A DNA stretch of 64,000 nt from Oscillatoria acuminata PCC 6304 (GCF_000317105.1 NC_019693.1:2108001-2172000), one strand, 5' to 3'; positions 1 to 9,378 are shown, counted from the stretch's first letter. Program-made: numbers and translations. The notes: generated by a model from the sequence alone, not told the origin.

Positions 1-1056
1 ATCCGTACGACCTTTAGCTTGATAAATTGTTCCAACAGTTGTTCCTAAACCTTGAAGCAGACCAACAGGAGCCAAAATCATTAAGAGTGGAATTACAGGT
101 TGCCATTCCCAGCCAAAAATAGTTATAATCAATGGCTCAGCTATTACCCACATGCCTGCCATAATTGGAAAAGCCATCAACGCAATACAGGATGTTATTC
201 GTAGATAAACCCTTCTAAATTGTAGGTTATCATCTTGTATTTTACATAAAACTGGAAACATTACCCTCCCAATTACGGCCGAAATGTTTTGCAATGGATA
301 AAGCATTAGGCGATAAGCAAGGGTATAATGTCCCAAGTCTTCGGAACCCAAATATTTACCAATCAATAAGTAATCTGCATTTCGTATGAAGTAATTAAAA
401 ATAGTAAACCCCGTAAGGTTCAAGCTATAATTACTCACTAAACTAATTTCTCTCCAATGAAAAATTAAGCGAGGAGACCAACGTTGAGAGAACCAAAGCA
501 TTAGTGTGGTAACGCATACCCCAGTTAAAGACTGAGAAATTAGGCTCCATACCCCAAATTTTAGAATTGCTAGGGTAATCCCTAAAATAGAACCAATGAC
601 TACAGCAATAATTTCAATCTTAGCTAATTTATTAAATTCTAAATTTCTTTCTAAAAGAGATTTTTGTAAAATCCCCAAACCTGAAATTAAAAAAGTAATA
701 GAAAGCACTTGTAGGATTGCCGTAAGTTTAGGTTCTTTGTAAAAACTAGCAACTAGAGGAGATAAACTAAAAAGAGTAAGCATTGCTAAGAATCCAAACC
801 CAACATTCATCCAAAAAACACTATACAAAAATGAGTCTGAAATATTTTTTTTTTGGATGACTGCGGCGGATGTACCCAAGTCCATAAAAAGTCCTACAAA
901 TCCAATCACAATACTGGCCATCCCTAATAGACCAAAATCTGAAGGGGATAGAAGGCGGGCTAAAATTGCTGTAGTAACAAACTGCATCACCTGTCGTGTT
1001 AATTGAGACAATAGTGACCACTTGAAACTAGATGTAACTTTGGTTTTTTTTATCAC
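1..1056 (-). CDS. Polysaccharide flippase (Wzx/RfbX type), C-terminus cut by window edge
   Basis: The frame is open from base 1056 to base 1 (352 codons) and leaves the window. A GTG at 1056-1054 directly follows an in-frame TAA, so the start cannot lie further upstream. The protein is rich in hydrophobic helices. It opens with a basic segment, then the motif LLSQLTRQVMQF and a stretch reading LARLLSPSDFGLLGMA, which is typical of membrane exporters that flip lipid-linked sugar repeat units (MATE/polysaccharide transporter superfamily). By family it would move undecaprenyl-linked oligosaccharides across the inner membrane. It is the most downstream gene visible in a minus-strand polysaccharide cluster. 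About 200 bases separate it from the methyltransferase upstream, so it may have its own promoter. The exact subfamily (WzxC-like) is a guess. Confidence 0.82.
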   Translation of the reverse strand, partial: MIKKTKVTSSFKWSLLSQLTRQVMQFVTTAILARLLSPSDFGLLGMASIVIGFVGLFMDLGTSAAVIQKKNISDSFLYSVFWMNVGFGFLAMLTLFSLSPLVASFYKEPKLTAILQVLSITFLISGLGILQKSLLERNLEFNKLAKIEIIAVVIGSILGITLAILKFGVWSLISQSLTGVCVTTLMLWFSQRWSPRLIFHWREISLVSNYSLNLTGFTIFNYFIRNADYLLIGKYLGSEDLGHYTLAYRLMLYPLQNISAVIGRVMFPVLCKIQDDNLQFRRVYLRITSCIALMAFPIMAGMWVIAEPLIITIFGWEWQPVIPLLMILAPVGLLQGLGTTVGTIYQAKGRTD

Positions 1057-1257
1057 TTAAATTTGGCAAAAATTGTTTAAAATTTTAATTTACTTATTAT
1101 AGAATTCACTTTTCCTGATTGTCCTTTTAGATTAGTATAGAGTAGAATTATGTGGAATATCCGAAGTGAGCTAAGAACATCTCAAGAAAATCCTTTGCTC
1201 CACTAAACCTCTTCGCTCTACAGTATAGACAAAGATATTTTTAAAGGTAAAAAATTA

Positions 1258-2127
1258 CTACTTTTTGACTATCCATAAATCTACATTTCTTTCAATTTTG
1301 AATAGGTGAGTTAATTGTTTAATTTTCAAATATCCATCATAAGCTAAATTAATTAATAATACTAAGCCTTCTAATTTAACTTTTTCAGGAAGATAACCTC
1401 TAATTTTCGATTTTCGCCGATCAGAGAAGTATGATGTGTTTTTTTGAATGTTGCAGATGTAACCAGAAGAACAGATATGCTCTATAATCTCTGATTCTGT
1501 TGTCCACTGAAGAGTTGATAATCCCAAAGTAGGTTTTTGAAGGAGTTGAAGATATATTGAGGCAAGTCTTTTATTCATTTTGGGCAAAAATGGTAGTCTG
1601 TAATGAGGTTCAAAAAAACTGTTGTAGTTAGGACAACGTATATACAGAACTCCTCCGGGTCTTAAAACTCTTAACATTTCTAAAAGGCATTGTTCTACAC
1701 ATTGAACATGTTCTAAGGTTTGGTAAGTCGTTACTATATCAAAACACCCATCTTCAAAAGGTAGTGACTCTCCTACTCCTTCAATCATTTTATTTAAAAA
1801 GCTCTTCGAGTAGTTTGACGCCAATATTTTTTGCTGAAAATATTCTCGTTTCCATTTTTCTGGTTCCACTCCCCAAACATCATATCCGGATTGGAGGCCA
1901 AACAAAACAAATGTACCGCACCCCCCAGACATATCTAAAACTTTCCCAACTTGCTCAAGCCTTAATTCTATAAGTGACCATCGTCCATCATAATTATTAC
2001 TGTCATCAAACCAATTAGTAGTAGCTCTTTCAATCCATTCTTGATCTGTGACTCCAAAATACGTTTCTGCTTCTATTTGAATTTTGGTTTTCAACCAGCT
2101 TCTTAGTTCACTTATTTCATCATTCAT
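1258..2127 (-). CDS. Class I SAM-dependent methyltransferase
   Basis: This is a Rossmann-type methyltransferase. Motif I reads VLDMSGGCGTF, and a later block, DIVTTYQTLEHV followed by MLRVLRPGGVLYIRCP, matches the Methyltransf_11/23 pattern, so SAM binding is well supported. The substrate is unknown; from context it is probably a sugar of the surface polysaccharide. I place the start at the ATG at 2127, which overlaps the stop of the upstream methyltransferase as ATGA, a sign of translational coupling. An in-frame ATG at 2163 would add 12 residues and overlap the neighbour by 40 bases. Two methyltransferases in tandem suggest two modified positions on the glycan. Confidence 0.8.
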   Translation of the reverse strand: MNDEISELRSWLKTKIQIEAETYFGVTDQEWIERATTNWFDDSNNYDGRWSLIELRLEQVGKVLDMSGGCGTFVLFGLQSGYDVWGVEPEKWKREYFQQKILASNYSKSFLNKMIEGVGESLPFEDGCFDIVTTYQTLEHVQCVEQCLLEMLRVLRPGGVLYIRCPNYNSFFEPHYRLPFLPKMNKRLASIYLQLLQKPTLGLSTLQWTTESEIIEHICSSGYICNIQKNTSYFSDRRKSKIRGYLPEKVKLEGLVLLINLAYDGYLKIKQLTHLFKIERNVDLWIVKK

Positions 2128-2798
2128 TTTTTTAAAGCCACAATCATATACATCCAAGTCCACTGCTCAGTTTTATCAATTTTATTCAAGCCGTATGAGA
2201 GTAATTGAATGCATAGTCCTACTGCATCTATTATTCTAAACCAGCGCAGGGGGCCGCGATTCAATCGGTAAAGGTTATAAACAAAAAGTTGTCCAAAAGT
2301 CACCCAAAATCCAGATAAGGCTTTAATTTCTACAATTTCAAATCCTACTTTTTCAAACAAATACTTCAAGCCATATTTGGAAAATCGATAGAAATCTCTG
2401 GGTTCTTCATGTATGTGCCAAATAAAGGGTACAGAATAAATTGCTAATCCTCCTGGTTTAAGGACCCTATAGCATTCTTTTAAAGCAAGCTCTGGCTCTT
2501 CCAAGTGTTCTAAAACGGCTGTGCAGATTGCTGAATCAAAAATAGCATTTTCTATAGGAATATTATAGGCAGTTCCAATTAAGTCAATTTCTGATTTGTT
2601 GTGAATCGTATTTTCATGATCTACACCAATATGATCCGTTACATAAGGCGAGAGCAAGTCTTTATAAGGCTTGGTCCCACATCCAATATCAACTAATTTT
2701 CCTTTAATATAAGACTCGTTAGCTAACTTATGAAGATTTTTTTGGATAATGCTTTGAACTAATAAATTACGGGGGGAAGCGTTAATTACTCCAAACAT
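2124..2798 (-). CDS. Class I SAM-dependent methyltransferase
   Basis: The protein has 224 residues. Motif I is LVDIGCGTKPYK, the acidic post-I loop is IGVDHE, and the motif III region reads CYRVLKPGGLAIYSVPF. This is the usual Methyltransf_11 layout and supports SAM-dependent methyl transfer. The methyltransferase domain spans about residues 35-135, followed by a C-terminal region that may hold the acceptor. It is coupled by a 4-base overlap to the next methyltransferase downstream and follows a hexapeptide acyltransferase by 18 bases, so all are probably in one operon. Substrate not recognisable. Confidence 0.8.
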   Translation of the reverse strand: MFGVINASPRNLLVQSIIQKNLHKLANESYIKGKLVDIGCGTKPYKDLLSPYVTDHIGVDHENTIHNKSEIDLIGTAYNIPIENAIFDSAICTAVLEHLEEPELALKECYRVLKPGGLAIYSVPFIWHIHEEPRDFYRFSKYGLKYLFEKVGFEIVEIKALSGFWVTFGQLFVYNLYRLNRGPLRWFRIIDAVGLCIQLLSYGLNKIDKTEQWTWMYMIVALKK

Positions 2799-2816
2799 AG
2801 TTTTGAGGTTATATCC

Positions 2817-3374
2817 TTATCTAATTTGACTTTTAATTATTTTGGCTGGGCTACCTCCAACTAAACTATTTGCAGGCACATCTTTTGTAACCACACTACC
2901 AGCAGCAATCACCGCTCCATCTTCTATTGTCACTCCGGGGCTAATTACTGAATTTGCATATATAATCACGTTGTCTCCTATGAAAACTGGTGCAAATATA
3001 TGATTGTTAGCTCCTAAGTAATAATCTGTTCGGCTAGAAAAAATACCGACCGTTGGACCACAATCAAAATTTTTACCGATACGAACTCCACCGGGACCAC
3101 AACCATAAATTATACAGTTTGGAGAAATAACACTATTATCTCCTATTTCAATTTTTCCATCATCCTTACACCAATTCATACCGCCTAAGTGCAAAACAGT
3201 ACCGGATTGAAATATGACATTTTTTCCCAAATGCAAATTATTTAAATCACCCTTAAAAATGACATTAGGTTCTATGATCGAAGTTCTATATCTTTTCTTG
3301 ACGGAATAAATTGGTAAAAAGCTATAAAAATATTTTGCTATTACTGTACTTACTATGGGATTCATTTTGGTCAT
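2817..3374 (-). CDS. Hexapeptide-repeat acyltransferase (LbetaH, WbbJ-like)
   Basis: The protein has 185 residues. Imperfect hexapeptide repeats of the form [LIV]-G-x4 run from about residue 45 to 160 (for example LGKNVIFQSG, IGDNSVISPN, IGKNFDCGP, IGDNVIIYAN). They end in the classic AAGSVVTKDVPANSLVGGSPAKII segment of left-handed beta-helix O-acetyl- or acyltransferases. These enzymes are usually trimeric and acylate sugars with acyl-CoA. Position within the glycan cluster suggests O- or N-acetylation of the exported polysaccharide. The start at 3374 has alternatives: a second Met three codons on (MNPIVST) is equally possible. Confidence 0.82.
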   Translation of the reverse strand: MTKMNPIVSTVIAKYFYSFLPIYSVKKRYRTSIIEPNVIFKGDLNNLHLGKNVIFQSGTVLHLGGMNWCKDDGKIEIGDNSVISPNCIIYGCGPGGVRIGKNFDCGPTVGIFSSRTDYYLGANNHIFAPVFIGDNVIIYANSVISPGVTIEDGAVIAAGSVVTKDVPANSLVGGSPAKIIKSQIR

Positions 3375-3398
3375 ATTTAATATGAAAAATACTAATAT

Positions 3399-4367
3399 TT
3401 AGCATGAAATAAAATTAAATATACTACGACGGATGTCTTTTTTTAAGATAGGACAGGGTAAGGAATCAGTGCCAAAACTTTTTTTAAATTTTTGGACTCC
3501 TTCATGTCCACCACTTGGGTTAAAATCAAACCAAGAATATCCCTTTTCACAAGCATCTTCGATGGCTTTATACATTAATAGATTCACAGGTTTAACATGA
3601 AAATATTCTTTTAAGGCTGCACCATGCCAATAGACTACGTGTTTATTTGAATAAAAAATCAATGCCCCTGATACCACTTGTTCTCTGTACATGGCCAACC
3701 ACAAAGTAATGTTAGGAGATTTTAATTTAAACATTTCAGCAAATAATCTCCAATCGTATTTGGAGGATGCTTTTTCTCCCCATCGCATTAATGAATCTTG
3801 GTAAACTTTATAATAAGATTTCCAGTCTTCTAATGTAGATGCTTGTTTTATTAAAACACCTTCTTTTCTTGCTTTTCTTGCTGCTGAACTATGACCTTTT
3901 GTCCAATTTTTATAAATTTCATCAAAGCCGACGCCTAAATTAATGACATGAGTTTCATCTTTTTTAAAACAATTGTTTAGCTCAATGTTTGAGGCATTAG
4001 CCTCATAAGGGTTGATCCGCCAAACTAAATTGCTAAGTTGATTTTTACAATAATTAGCTAAAAGATGGGCATATTCAAAAGTTATTGATTCCGAACTTAT
4101 CCAGCCTCCGAAGGTTCCAGCAGGAGACATTAAATAACCTTTAACCAAGCCCAAAAATTTTTTTTGATAAGAAAGTGGGAGCAAAACACTTTTGCCATCG
4201 GAAAATTCTATATATTGAGGGCTTGGACAGATTTTACCTTTGCTATAAATATGCCAAATTTCCGCCCACTCTCTTGATTGAAAGTAAGTTGCATAATCAC
4301 AATCTTTCCAAAGATTATCCCACTCGTCTGCTGTGGCTTCTCTAATTGTTAGAATAGATAAATTCAT
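3399..4367 (-). CDS. FemAB/GNAT-like protein of polysaccharide cluster
   Basis: The protein has 322 residues and the double-GNAT look of FemAB-like and Acetyltransf_6 proteins. The N-terminal half has a YFQSREWAEIW motif, and the C-terminal half has VVSGALIFYSNKHVVYWHGAA followed by YSWFDFNPSGGHEGVQKFKKSFG. In relatives this last block forms the acyl-CoA or aminoacyl acceptor site. FemAB relatives in exopolysaccharide clusters are thought to transfer acyl or aminoacyl groups onto glycans; the substrate here is unknown. It lies between the hexapeptide acyltransferase (24 bases downstream) and the DegT aminotransferase (30 bases upstream), consistent with one operon. Confidence 0.72.
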   Translation of the reverse strand: MNLSILTIREATADEWDNLWKDCDYATYFQSREWAEIWHIYSKGKICPSPQYIEFSDGKSVLLPLSYQKKFLGLVKGYLMSPAGTFGGWISSESITFEYAHLLANYCKNQLSNLVWRINPYEANASNIELNNCFKKDETHVINLGVGFDEIYKNWTKGHSSAARKARKEGVLIKQASTLEDWKSYYKVYQDSLMRWGEKASSKYDWRLFAEMFKLKSPNITLWLAMYREQVVSGALIFYSNKHVVYWHGAALKEYFHVKPVNLLMYKAIEDACEKGYSWFDFNPSGGHEGVQKFKKSFGTDSLPCPILKKDIRRSIFNFISC

Positions 4368-4397
4368 AATTATTCTCCATAAAACATCCTGACTGAA

Positions 4398-5567
4398 CTA
4401 TGATAAGGATTTGTTAACTGCCTCAATTATATCTTTCACATCTTCATCTGTTAGCTTTGCTGAAATTGGTAAACTCACAGTTTGTCGTCCAATTTTCATA
4501 GCATTAGGATAATCCTCTGGCTTCCATCCAAAGATTTGCTGATAGTAAGGATGTTCCGGAATACTCTGATAGTGTACCCCTAAGCCAATGTTTTCAGCAG
4601 TCATTGCATCTAAAAAAGCATCACGGCTGACTCCAGTTTTGGCCTCATCAATCAAAATAGTGTACAAGTGATAGGCATGACGAGTTTTTGGTTCTGGGCA
4701 AGCGGGCAAACTAATGGGAAGTTCGGCAAACGCTTGATTATAACATTGCCAAATTTCCTGACGACGTAACCAATATTTCTCAAGTCGTTGTAACTGATGA
4801 ATCCCGATAGCGGCTTGCAAATCCATCATATTGTACTTGAAACCGCACTCTACAACATAATAGTGCTTATATCCCTCATCCCCAAAGCGCTTCCAAGCGT
4901 CCTTGCTCATGCCATGTAGTGCTAGTATCTTGATCCGTGCTGCATCCTCTTCACGGTTAACGATTACCATTCCTCCTTCACCTGTAACTATATTTTTAGT
5001 TACATAGAAACTAAAACAGCCAAAATCCCCAAAAGTTCCGGCTTTGCGGCCTTGATATTCAGTTTCAATTGCATGAGCGCAATCTTCAATTAACTTGAGA
5101 TTATGAACTTGAGCAATGTCACAGATCGCATTCATATTGCAGGGACGCCCTGCAAAGTGAACGGGAAGAATTGCGCGAGTCTTAGAGGTGATTTGGGCTT
5201 TTACTTGTTCCGGGTCGATATTCATCGTAGCAGGGTTGACATCAGCCAAAACAGGTGTTGCCCCCGCGTGAATAATAGCATTAACTGTGGCACAGAACGT
5301 CATCGGAGTAGTAATAACTTCATCCCCAGGTTTGATGCCCGCAGCTAATATACTCAAGTGCAAGGCGGCAGTGCAAGAATTGACTGCAACTGAATGTTTC
5401 GCATTTTTATAAGCAGCAAAGTCTTCTTCAAATTTCGCGACTTTAGGGCCTGTACCTAACCAGCCCGTTTTCATGCTAGCGACTACTTCTTGAATTTCCG
5501 CTTCTTCTATGGCTGGAGAACCAAAAACTAGAAATTTATCTTTACTACGAATAGGAGATTTTGACAT
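4398..5567 (-). CDS. DegT/DnrJ/EryC1/StrS family sugar aminotransferase
   Basis: This is a complete 389-residue PLP enzyme of the normal family length. The N-terminus reads FLVFGSPAIEEAEIQEV, the substrate and PLP region reads HSVAVNSCTAALHL, and the phosphate-binding DEVITTPMTFCATVNA block is intact. The Schiff-base lysine is in FSFYVTKNIVTGEGGM. Family members transaminate keto sugars attached to a nucleotide, giving amino sugars for surface glycans. This gene is different in sequence from the broken WbpE-like DegT copies just upstream. It is the first gene of the intact downstream cluster and is followed by the FemAB-like gene after 30 bases. Confidence 0.9.
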   Translation of the reverse strand: MSKSPIRSKDKFLVFGSPAIEEAEIQEVVASMKTGWLGTGPKVAKFEEDFAAYKNAKHSVAVNSCTAALHLSILAAGIKPGDEVITTPMTFCATVNAIIHAGATPVLADVNPATMNIDPEQVKAQITSKTRAILPVHFAGRPCNMNAICDIAQVHNLKLIEDCAHAIETEYQGRKAGTFGDFGCFSFYVTKNIVTGEGGMVIVNREEDAARIKILALHGMSKDAWKRFGDEGYKHYYVVECGFKYNMMDLQAAIGIHQLQRLEKYWLRRQEIWQCYNQAFAELPISLPACPEPKTRHAYHLYTILIDEAKTGVSRDAFLDAMTAENIGLGVHYQSIPEHPYYQQIFGWKPEDYPNAMKIGRQTVSLPISAKLTDEDVKDIIEAVNKSLS

Positions 5568-5729
5568 AATCTGATTCCCAAATAAAATAAAATAAAAGCT
5601 TTTTAATCTTTGTATTTTTCCAGTTAATCGTACATAACAAATTCATATCAACCCAAAGTTTAATATTCATCTGTTACCGATAATTAATTCTTAACCAATC
5701 AATTTATTGTCATCAATTTTTGGTCCAAT

Positions 5730-5920
5730 CGGTAAAGTCACAACTTCAGTCCCCCACAAACCGAACACTGGAAGCAGGGGAGACTGCCCCTGATAAATAG
5801 TCTACTGATCAGGCCGCACAGAATAATAAATTCTAGAGCCTATTCTCTGCTCACCCAAATATTTCTTTACCAGATCGCGTTTCTCATCCAAAACCTAAAT
5901 CCTGTAATGGGGATATAACC
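5730..5920 (-). pseudogene. Remnant of a WbpE-like DegT gene (C-terminal part)
   Basis: Read side by side, this stretch matches 7226-7410 of the better-preserved DegT pseudogene. Shared landmarks in the same order are a block reading ggtaaagtc/ggtaaactc, then ctgcccctgataaa, aggataataaat, cccaaatatttct and tcccatccaaaacc. It has many substitutions and small indels and no open frame. It therefore represents the last third of a decayed aminotransferase copy on the minus strand. About 240 bases of unrelated sequence, including a 70-base direct repeat, separate it from the N-terminal remnant at 6155-6660. Confidence 0.7.
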
Positions 5921-5932
5921 ATTCGCATGATT

Positions 5933-6117
5933 GGTGACTATTATAGACGACTGACGGATTACTTCTTTTGTCGGGGGATTCTCGAATAGCCCCTATAGAT
6001 AGATCCATGTACTTGGAACATCCTTGGTCATTCTTCTGCTTTGTTGTGGTGACTATTATAGACGACTGACGGATTATTTCTTTTGTCGGGGGATTCTCGA
6101 ATAGCTCCTACAGATAG
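5933..6117. repeat. Pair of 70-base direct repeats
   Basis: Bases 5933-6002 and 6048-6117 are direct copies that differ at only a few positions. Both begin ggtgactattatagacg and end near cagatag or tagatag. A 45-base spacer separates them. They lie between two pieces of the same decayed aminotransferase gene. No ORF or tRNA-like fold is visible in the unit. Recent tandem duplication followed by divergence is the simplest reading. Confidence 0.8.
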
Positions 6118-6154
6118 GGTTGGGTTTCCCAATCTGCTTACATCCTGTTATCCC

Positions 6155-6660
6155 CTCATCCCCATCAACTCCAAAATTTTTAGAAGGGAATAAGGACTAA
6201 GCGCCCACATCCCCAAAGTTTCTTGCAAAATTCCCCCGTCGGGATTCGAGGGTGGGTTCCTGGCAATGACCTTGGCAAGACGAACAATTTCCCCAATTTG
6301 TTGCCCCAAAGGATTGAGCAGAATCTTCAATCACTTTTAAGCCATAGTCTTGGGCCATATCCATAATCTGCTCCATCGCTGCGGACTGCCCAGAGAGGCG
6401 AATCAGCATCCTGCTTTTAATCCGCAGGGGAATTTTCACTTTAATCTCTTTGGGGTCAAGATTGAAACTTCTGGGATCAATATCCGCAAATCATGGCTTG
6501 GCCCCCATTGCTCATCGATTCTGCTGTGGCCAAACAAGAAAAGGGCGTGGTCATCACTTCATCCCCTTCCGCAATTTCTTAAAGGCCCCAAGCCAATCCC
6601 CAGGGCTTCTGAATCCGATTTCAGGGCGATCGCCTGCTTAACCCCCAAATACTCAGCCAC
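6155..6660 (-). pseudogene. Remnant of a WbpE-like DegT gene (N-terminal and middle part)
   Basis: This segment aligns along its length with 7665-8190 of the main DegT pseudogene. Shared blocks encode HAIAVNSG-like, DEVITTPF-like, PVFADIDF-like, VIEDSAQSFGA and GDVGA stretches. Several frameshifts and stops break the frame, for example ATTTGCGGATATT where the intact frame has no gap. It ends abruptly at 6660, where the stop codon of a DUF29 gene begins, so the DUF29 gene marks a recombination or insertion border. Both this copy and the one at 7163-8323 carry the same extra 20-residue insert after SFGA, so they descend from one already modified ancestor. Confidence 0.78.
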
Positions 6661-7122
6661 TTATGGAAACCAATTTTCATCTAAAACTTGTTCTAGAGTA
6701 ACCGTCATTGTTTCCGGAAAGTGACTTAAAGGAAGTTGTGATTTATCGCTGACAATTTCTCTAGCATCTTGATAGCATTCCCCGTGAATTTCCTGCAAAT
6801 AATTCTTGAGACTAGGGCTATCTGACAATTCATCTTGAATTTGCTTGCGAAAATTCCTAATTTCACCTTGCCAATGAAATTGATTTCTCTCGACCTCAGA
6901 TTCCCAGTAGGTTAATTTCAGTAAATGTTCCCACAAATTCCTTAATAAACTTTTCAGTTTCTTTTTTTGCTGCCGACTCAAGTCAGATACCTCTTCAATT
7001 AAGTTCTGCCAGTCAACAGACTCAAAGTCGCGCTTTTCCAATTGTTTAACAGTTTCTATCACCCAAAGATGATAGTCATTGTCATACAAGATTTCGGAGA
7101 GTGGTTCTAATGGAGTTGCCAT
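6661..7122 (-). CDS. DUF29 family protein
   Basis: The protein has 153 residues and is a DUF29 member of normal length. It opens MATPLEPLSEILYDNDYHLW, has the conserved NLIEEVSDLSRQQKKKLKSLL helix, and ends with the EQVLDENWFP tail. DUF29 proteins are small, helical, very numerous in cyanobacteria and often near TA genes and mobile DNA; their function is not established. I choose the ATG at 7122 because a strong Shine-Dalgarno (AGGAGG) lies just upstream. An in-frame Met at 7179 would be 19 codons earlier and overlaps the end of the aminotransferase pseudogene. The gene separates two DegT pseudogene pieces, which suggests arrival by recombination. Confidence 0.85.
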   Translation of the reverse strand: MATPLEPLSEILYDNDYHLWVIETVKQLEKRDFESVDWQNLIEEVSDLSRQQKKKLKSLLRNLWEHLLKLTYWESEVERNQFHWQGEIRNFRKQIQDELSDSPSLKNYLQEIHGECYQDAREIVSDKSQLPLSHFPETMTVTLEQVLDENWFP

Positions 7123-7162
7123 AAAACCTCCTGATTTAAGGCTGAACATTTTTATTATTGAA

Positions 7163-8323
7163 TTACCCAATAACTCCACTCACCACATGAACAACCACTG
7201 CCATGTTTTGTGATGCCATTTCAGGCCATATTGGTAAACTCAACACCTCAGTCCTCACCAAATCGCTCACTGGCATCTTGGGATACTGTCCCTGATAAAC
7301 CGGCAACTGGTCTTGGGGCACAGGATAATAAATCATCGACCCAATCCCTTGCTCGCCCAAATATTTCTGCACCTGATCCCGTTTCCCATCCAAAACCCGC
7401 ATAGTATATTGGTGAAACACATGGCCATCAGCTAATTCAGGGGTAACTATACCAGGAGCATCCGCCAATAACTCATTATAAGTTTTAGCCACCTGACGCC
7501 TACCCTCATTCCACTGCTCCAGATAGGGCAACTTCACCCGCAAAATCGCCGCTTGCAACATATCCTGACGGGAATTATATCCCAAAACTTCATTATGATA
7601 CTTCTTCTTCGCCCCATGCACCCGCAACATCCGCGCTACTTCTGCCACCTGGTCATCATTAGTGACAACCATACCCCCATCTCCATAAGCTCCCAAATTT
7701 TTGGAAGGGAAGAAGGAATAAGCGCCCACATCTCCAATAGTCCCCGTAAATTTCCCCCGCAGTGACTCCCTCGTGGATTCCGGGCAATGACCATCACCAG
7801 AGGAACAAGTTCCCCAATATCTTGCCCCAAAGGATTGTGCAGAATCTTCAATCACTCTTAAGCCCTATCCTTGGGCCATCTCCATAATCTGCGCGATCGC
7901 TGCGGATTACCCAGAAAGGTGAACAGGCATCCTGCTTTTAATGCGAGGGGGAATTTTCGCTTGAATCTCTTTGGGGTCAATATTAAAACTGATGAAGTCA
8001 ATATCCGCAAAAACAGGCTTTGCCCCCACATTGCTAATGGATTCTGCGGTAGCAAAAAAAGAAAAGGGCGTGGTAATCACCTCATCCCCTTCGCCAATTC
8101 CTAAAGCCCGCAAGCCAATCACCAGAGCATCTGTACCGGAATTTACAGCGATCGCGTGCTTCACCCCCAAATACTCAGCGACTTCCTGCTCAAACAGCTT
8201 AACATCAGGCCCCATAATAAACTGGCCTGATTCTAAAACGCGGTTAATCGCCGCTTGAACTTCGTCTTTGATTTGCTCGTACTGGGGCTTGAGGTCTAAA
8301 ACGGGAATTTTAATTTCAGTCAT
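7163..8323 (-). pseudogene. wbpE: WbpE-like DegT aminotransferase with two in-frame stops
   Basis: From the ATG at 8323 to the stop at 7163 the frame is continuous (387 codons) apart from two stop codons. One is a TAA at 7909-7907, after MPVHLSG. The other is a TAG about 17 codons later, in the AQ-D-Y-G-L-R-V-I-E-D region. Everything else is well preserved, including HAIAVNSGTDALVIGLRALG, DEVITTPFSFFATAE, the PLP lysine segment FFPSKNLGAYGDGGM, and the C-terminus. The family makes the 3-amino group of UDP-GlcNAc3NA in the Wbp pathway; neighbours wbpA, wbpB and wbpD fit that role. An extra 20-residue insert after SFGA is not seen in typical members. Most likely inactive unless stops are read through. 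Confidence 0.85.
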
Positions 8324-8599
8324 ATCCTCAGTTCTGGGTTTGAAATTGGCTAATATAAATTCGATAACTTTTGAACTTTTGTTCCCAATGTCATGTTATG
8401 GATTGCCGCGCCGGAATGACAAGCCTACGCGGGAATGAATGGGGGGATCTCTAAAACGGGGATTTTAATAATAAATCAGAGAATTCAGCTTTTTTCACAG
8501 GCATAAGCCGATCGCGTGGTTCAACCTGATGGTAACTGAGGCATTCGCCCTTGTCACTCTATGCTCTTTGGACTATTAAAATAAGCTATCTGGCATCAA

Positions 8600-9094
8600 T
8601 CAATCATTTTCACCCGCCAATCGTTTCGCAACTTCTATCACCTTGTCGTCAAGCCAATATCCTCTGTCTCGCATTTCCGATAAAAGCAATCCTACATTCT
8701 CAATCGCTCCTTTTTCTTTCAGACGAAGCAAAACTCCAATCGAACCTGTAGTGGAAAAACCTAGTTTCTGAGCCACTCGTCTCCCCGCCCGATCGTCAAG
8801 CAATAGAACAAGTTCCTCGCTAAAAGTTGAAGCCAGAGCAATCGCCTGTTTCTCCCCTTCATCTAAACCCGCAATGGCTATTGTAATTACGGGGTCAATT
8901 TCCTTGACCTCTGTAACCCGCATAAAATCAGCCAAAGCTTGGTCAATCACTTGAGATTCTCTGCCGACTTTAGCAAATAATTCTCGATAAATTGTAAGCG
9001 GAATCAAGACTTCTGGAGCAATTTCTTTCAACAAACCCAACTTGCCAATTTTTGCCAACGCAATAATCGGGCCGGTATTGGAAACAATTTTCAT
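8600..9094 (-). CDS. DUF3368 PIN-like toxin
   Basis: The protein has 164 residues. The N-terminus KIVSNTGPIIALAKIG is the standard DUF3368 opening with the first acidic-site region. EGEKQAIALA and VLLLDDRAGRRVAQKLG supply the later conserved acids of this PIN-like nuclease fold, and GSIGVLLRLKEKG is also typical. In family members it is the toxin of a type II pair, acting as an RNase in the cytoplasm. The UPF0175 gene lies 2 bases upstream, giving the usual antitoxin-toxin order. The catalytic acids appear intact. Confidence 0.88.
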   Translation of the reverse strand: MKIVSNTGPIIALAKIGKLGLLKEIAPEVLIPLTIYRELFAKVGRESQVIDQALADFMRVTEVKEIDPVITIAIAGLDEGEKQAIALASTFSEELVLLLDDRAGRRVAQKLGFSTTGSIGVLLRLKEKGAIENVGLLLSEMRDRGYWLDDKVIEVAKRLAGEND

Positions 9095-9096
9095 GC

Positions 9097-9378
9097 TTAA
9101 CTGGAACTCCTCAGCACATCTAAATCCCGTTCTAGTTCCGCTTCCAAATCTTCTGGGGGATAATTAAAAATACTCACGCGATATCGGCTGCAAGTCTCAA
9201 AAAAATCGAGTCTTGACATCCCTGCTAACTCAGCCGCTTTTCCGGCTGAGACTTTTCCCAACTCAAACATCTTCAATGCAGCCATTAAACGGATGTGCTG
9301 TTCCATCTCATCCCTAGTCATTTCAACTGCATTTTCAAATCCAACTGGGTATTTAATTTGAAGATTTTCGGTATTCAT
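9097..9378 (-). CDS. UPF0175 antitoxin
   Basis: The protein has 93 residues. The core KMFELGKVSAGKAAELAGMSRLDFFE is the hallmark UPF0175 helix-turn-helix, and the C-terminal ETCSRYRVSIFNYPPEDLEAELERDL is also conserved. It is the predicted antitoxin, binding the DUF3368 toxin and probably the shared promoter. It is separated from the toxin gene by 2 bases. Just upstream (9391-9450) lies a short remnant of the wbpD 3' end, so this pair sits in a copy of the wbpD-wbpE junction. Confidence 0.88.
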   Translation of the reverse strand: MNTENLQIKYPVGFENAVEMTRDEMEQHIRLMAALKMFELGKVSAGKAAELAGMSRLDFFETCSRYRVSIFNYPPEDLEAELERDLDVLRSSS

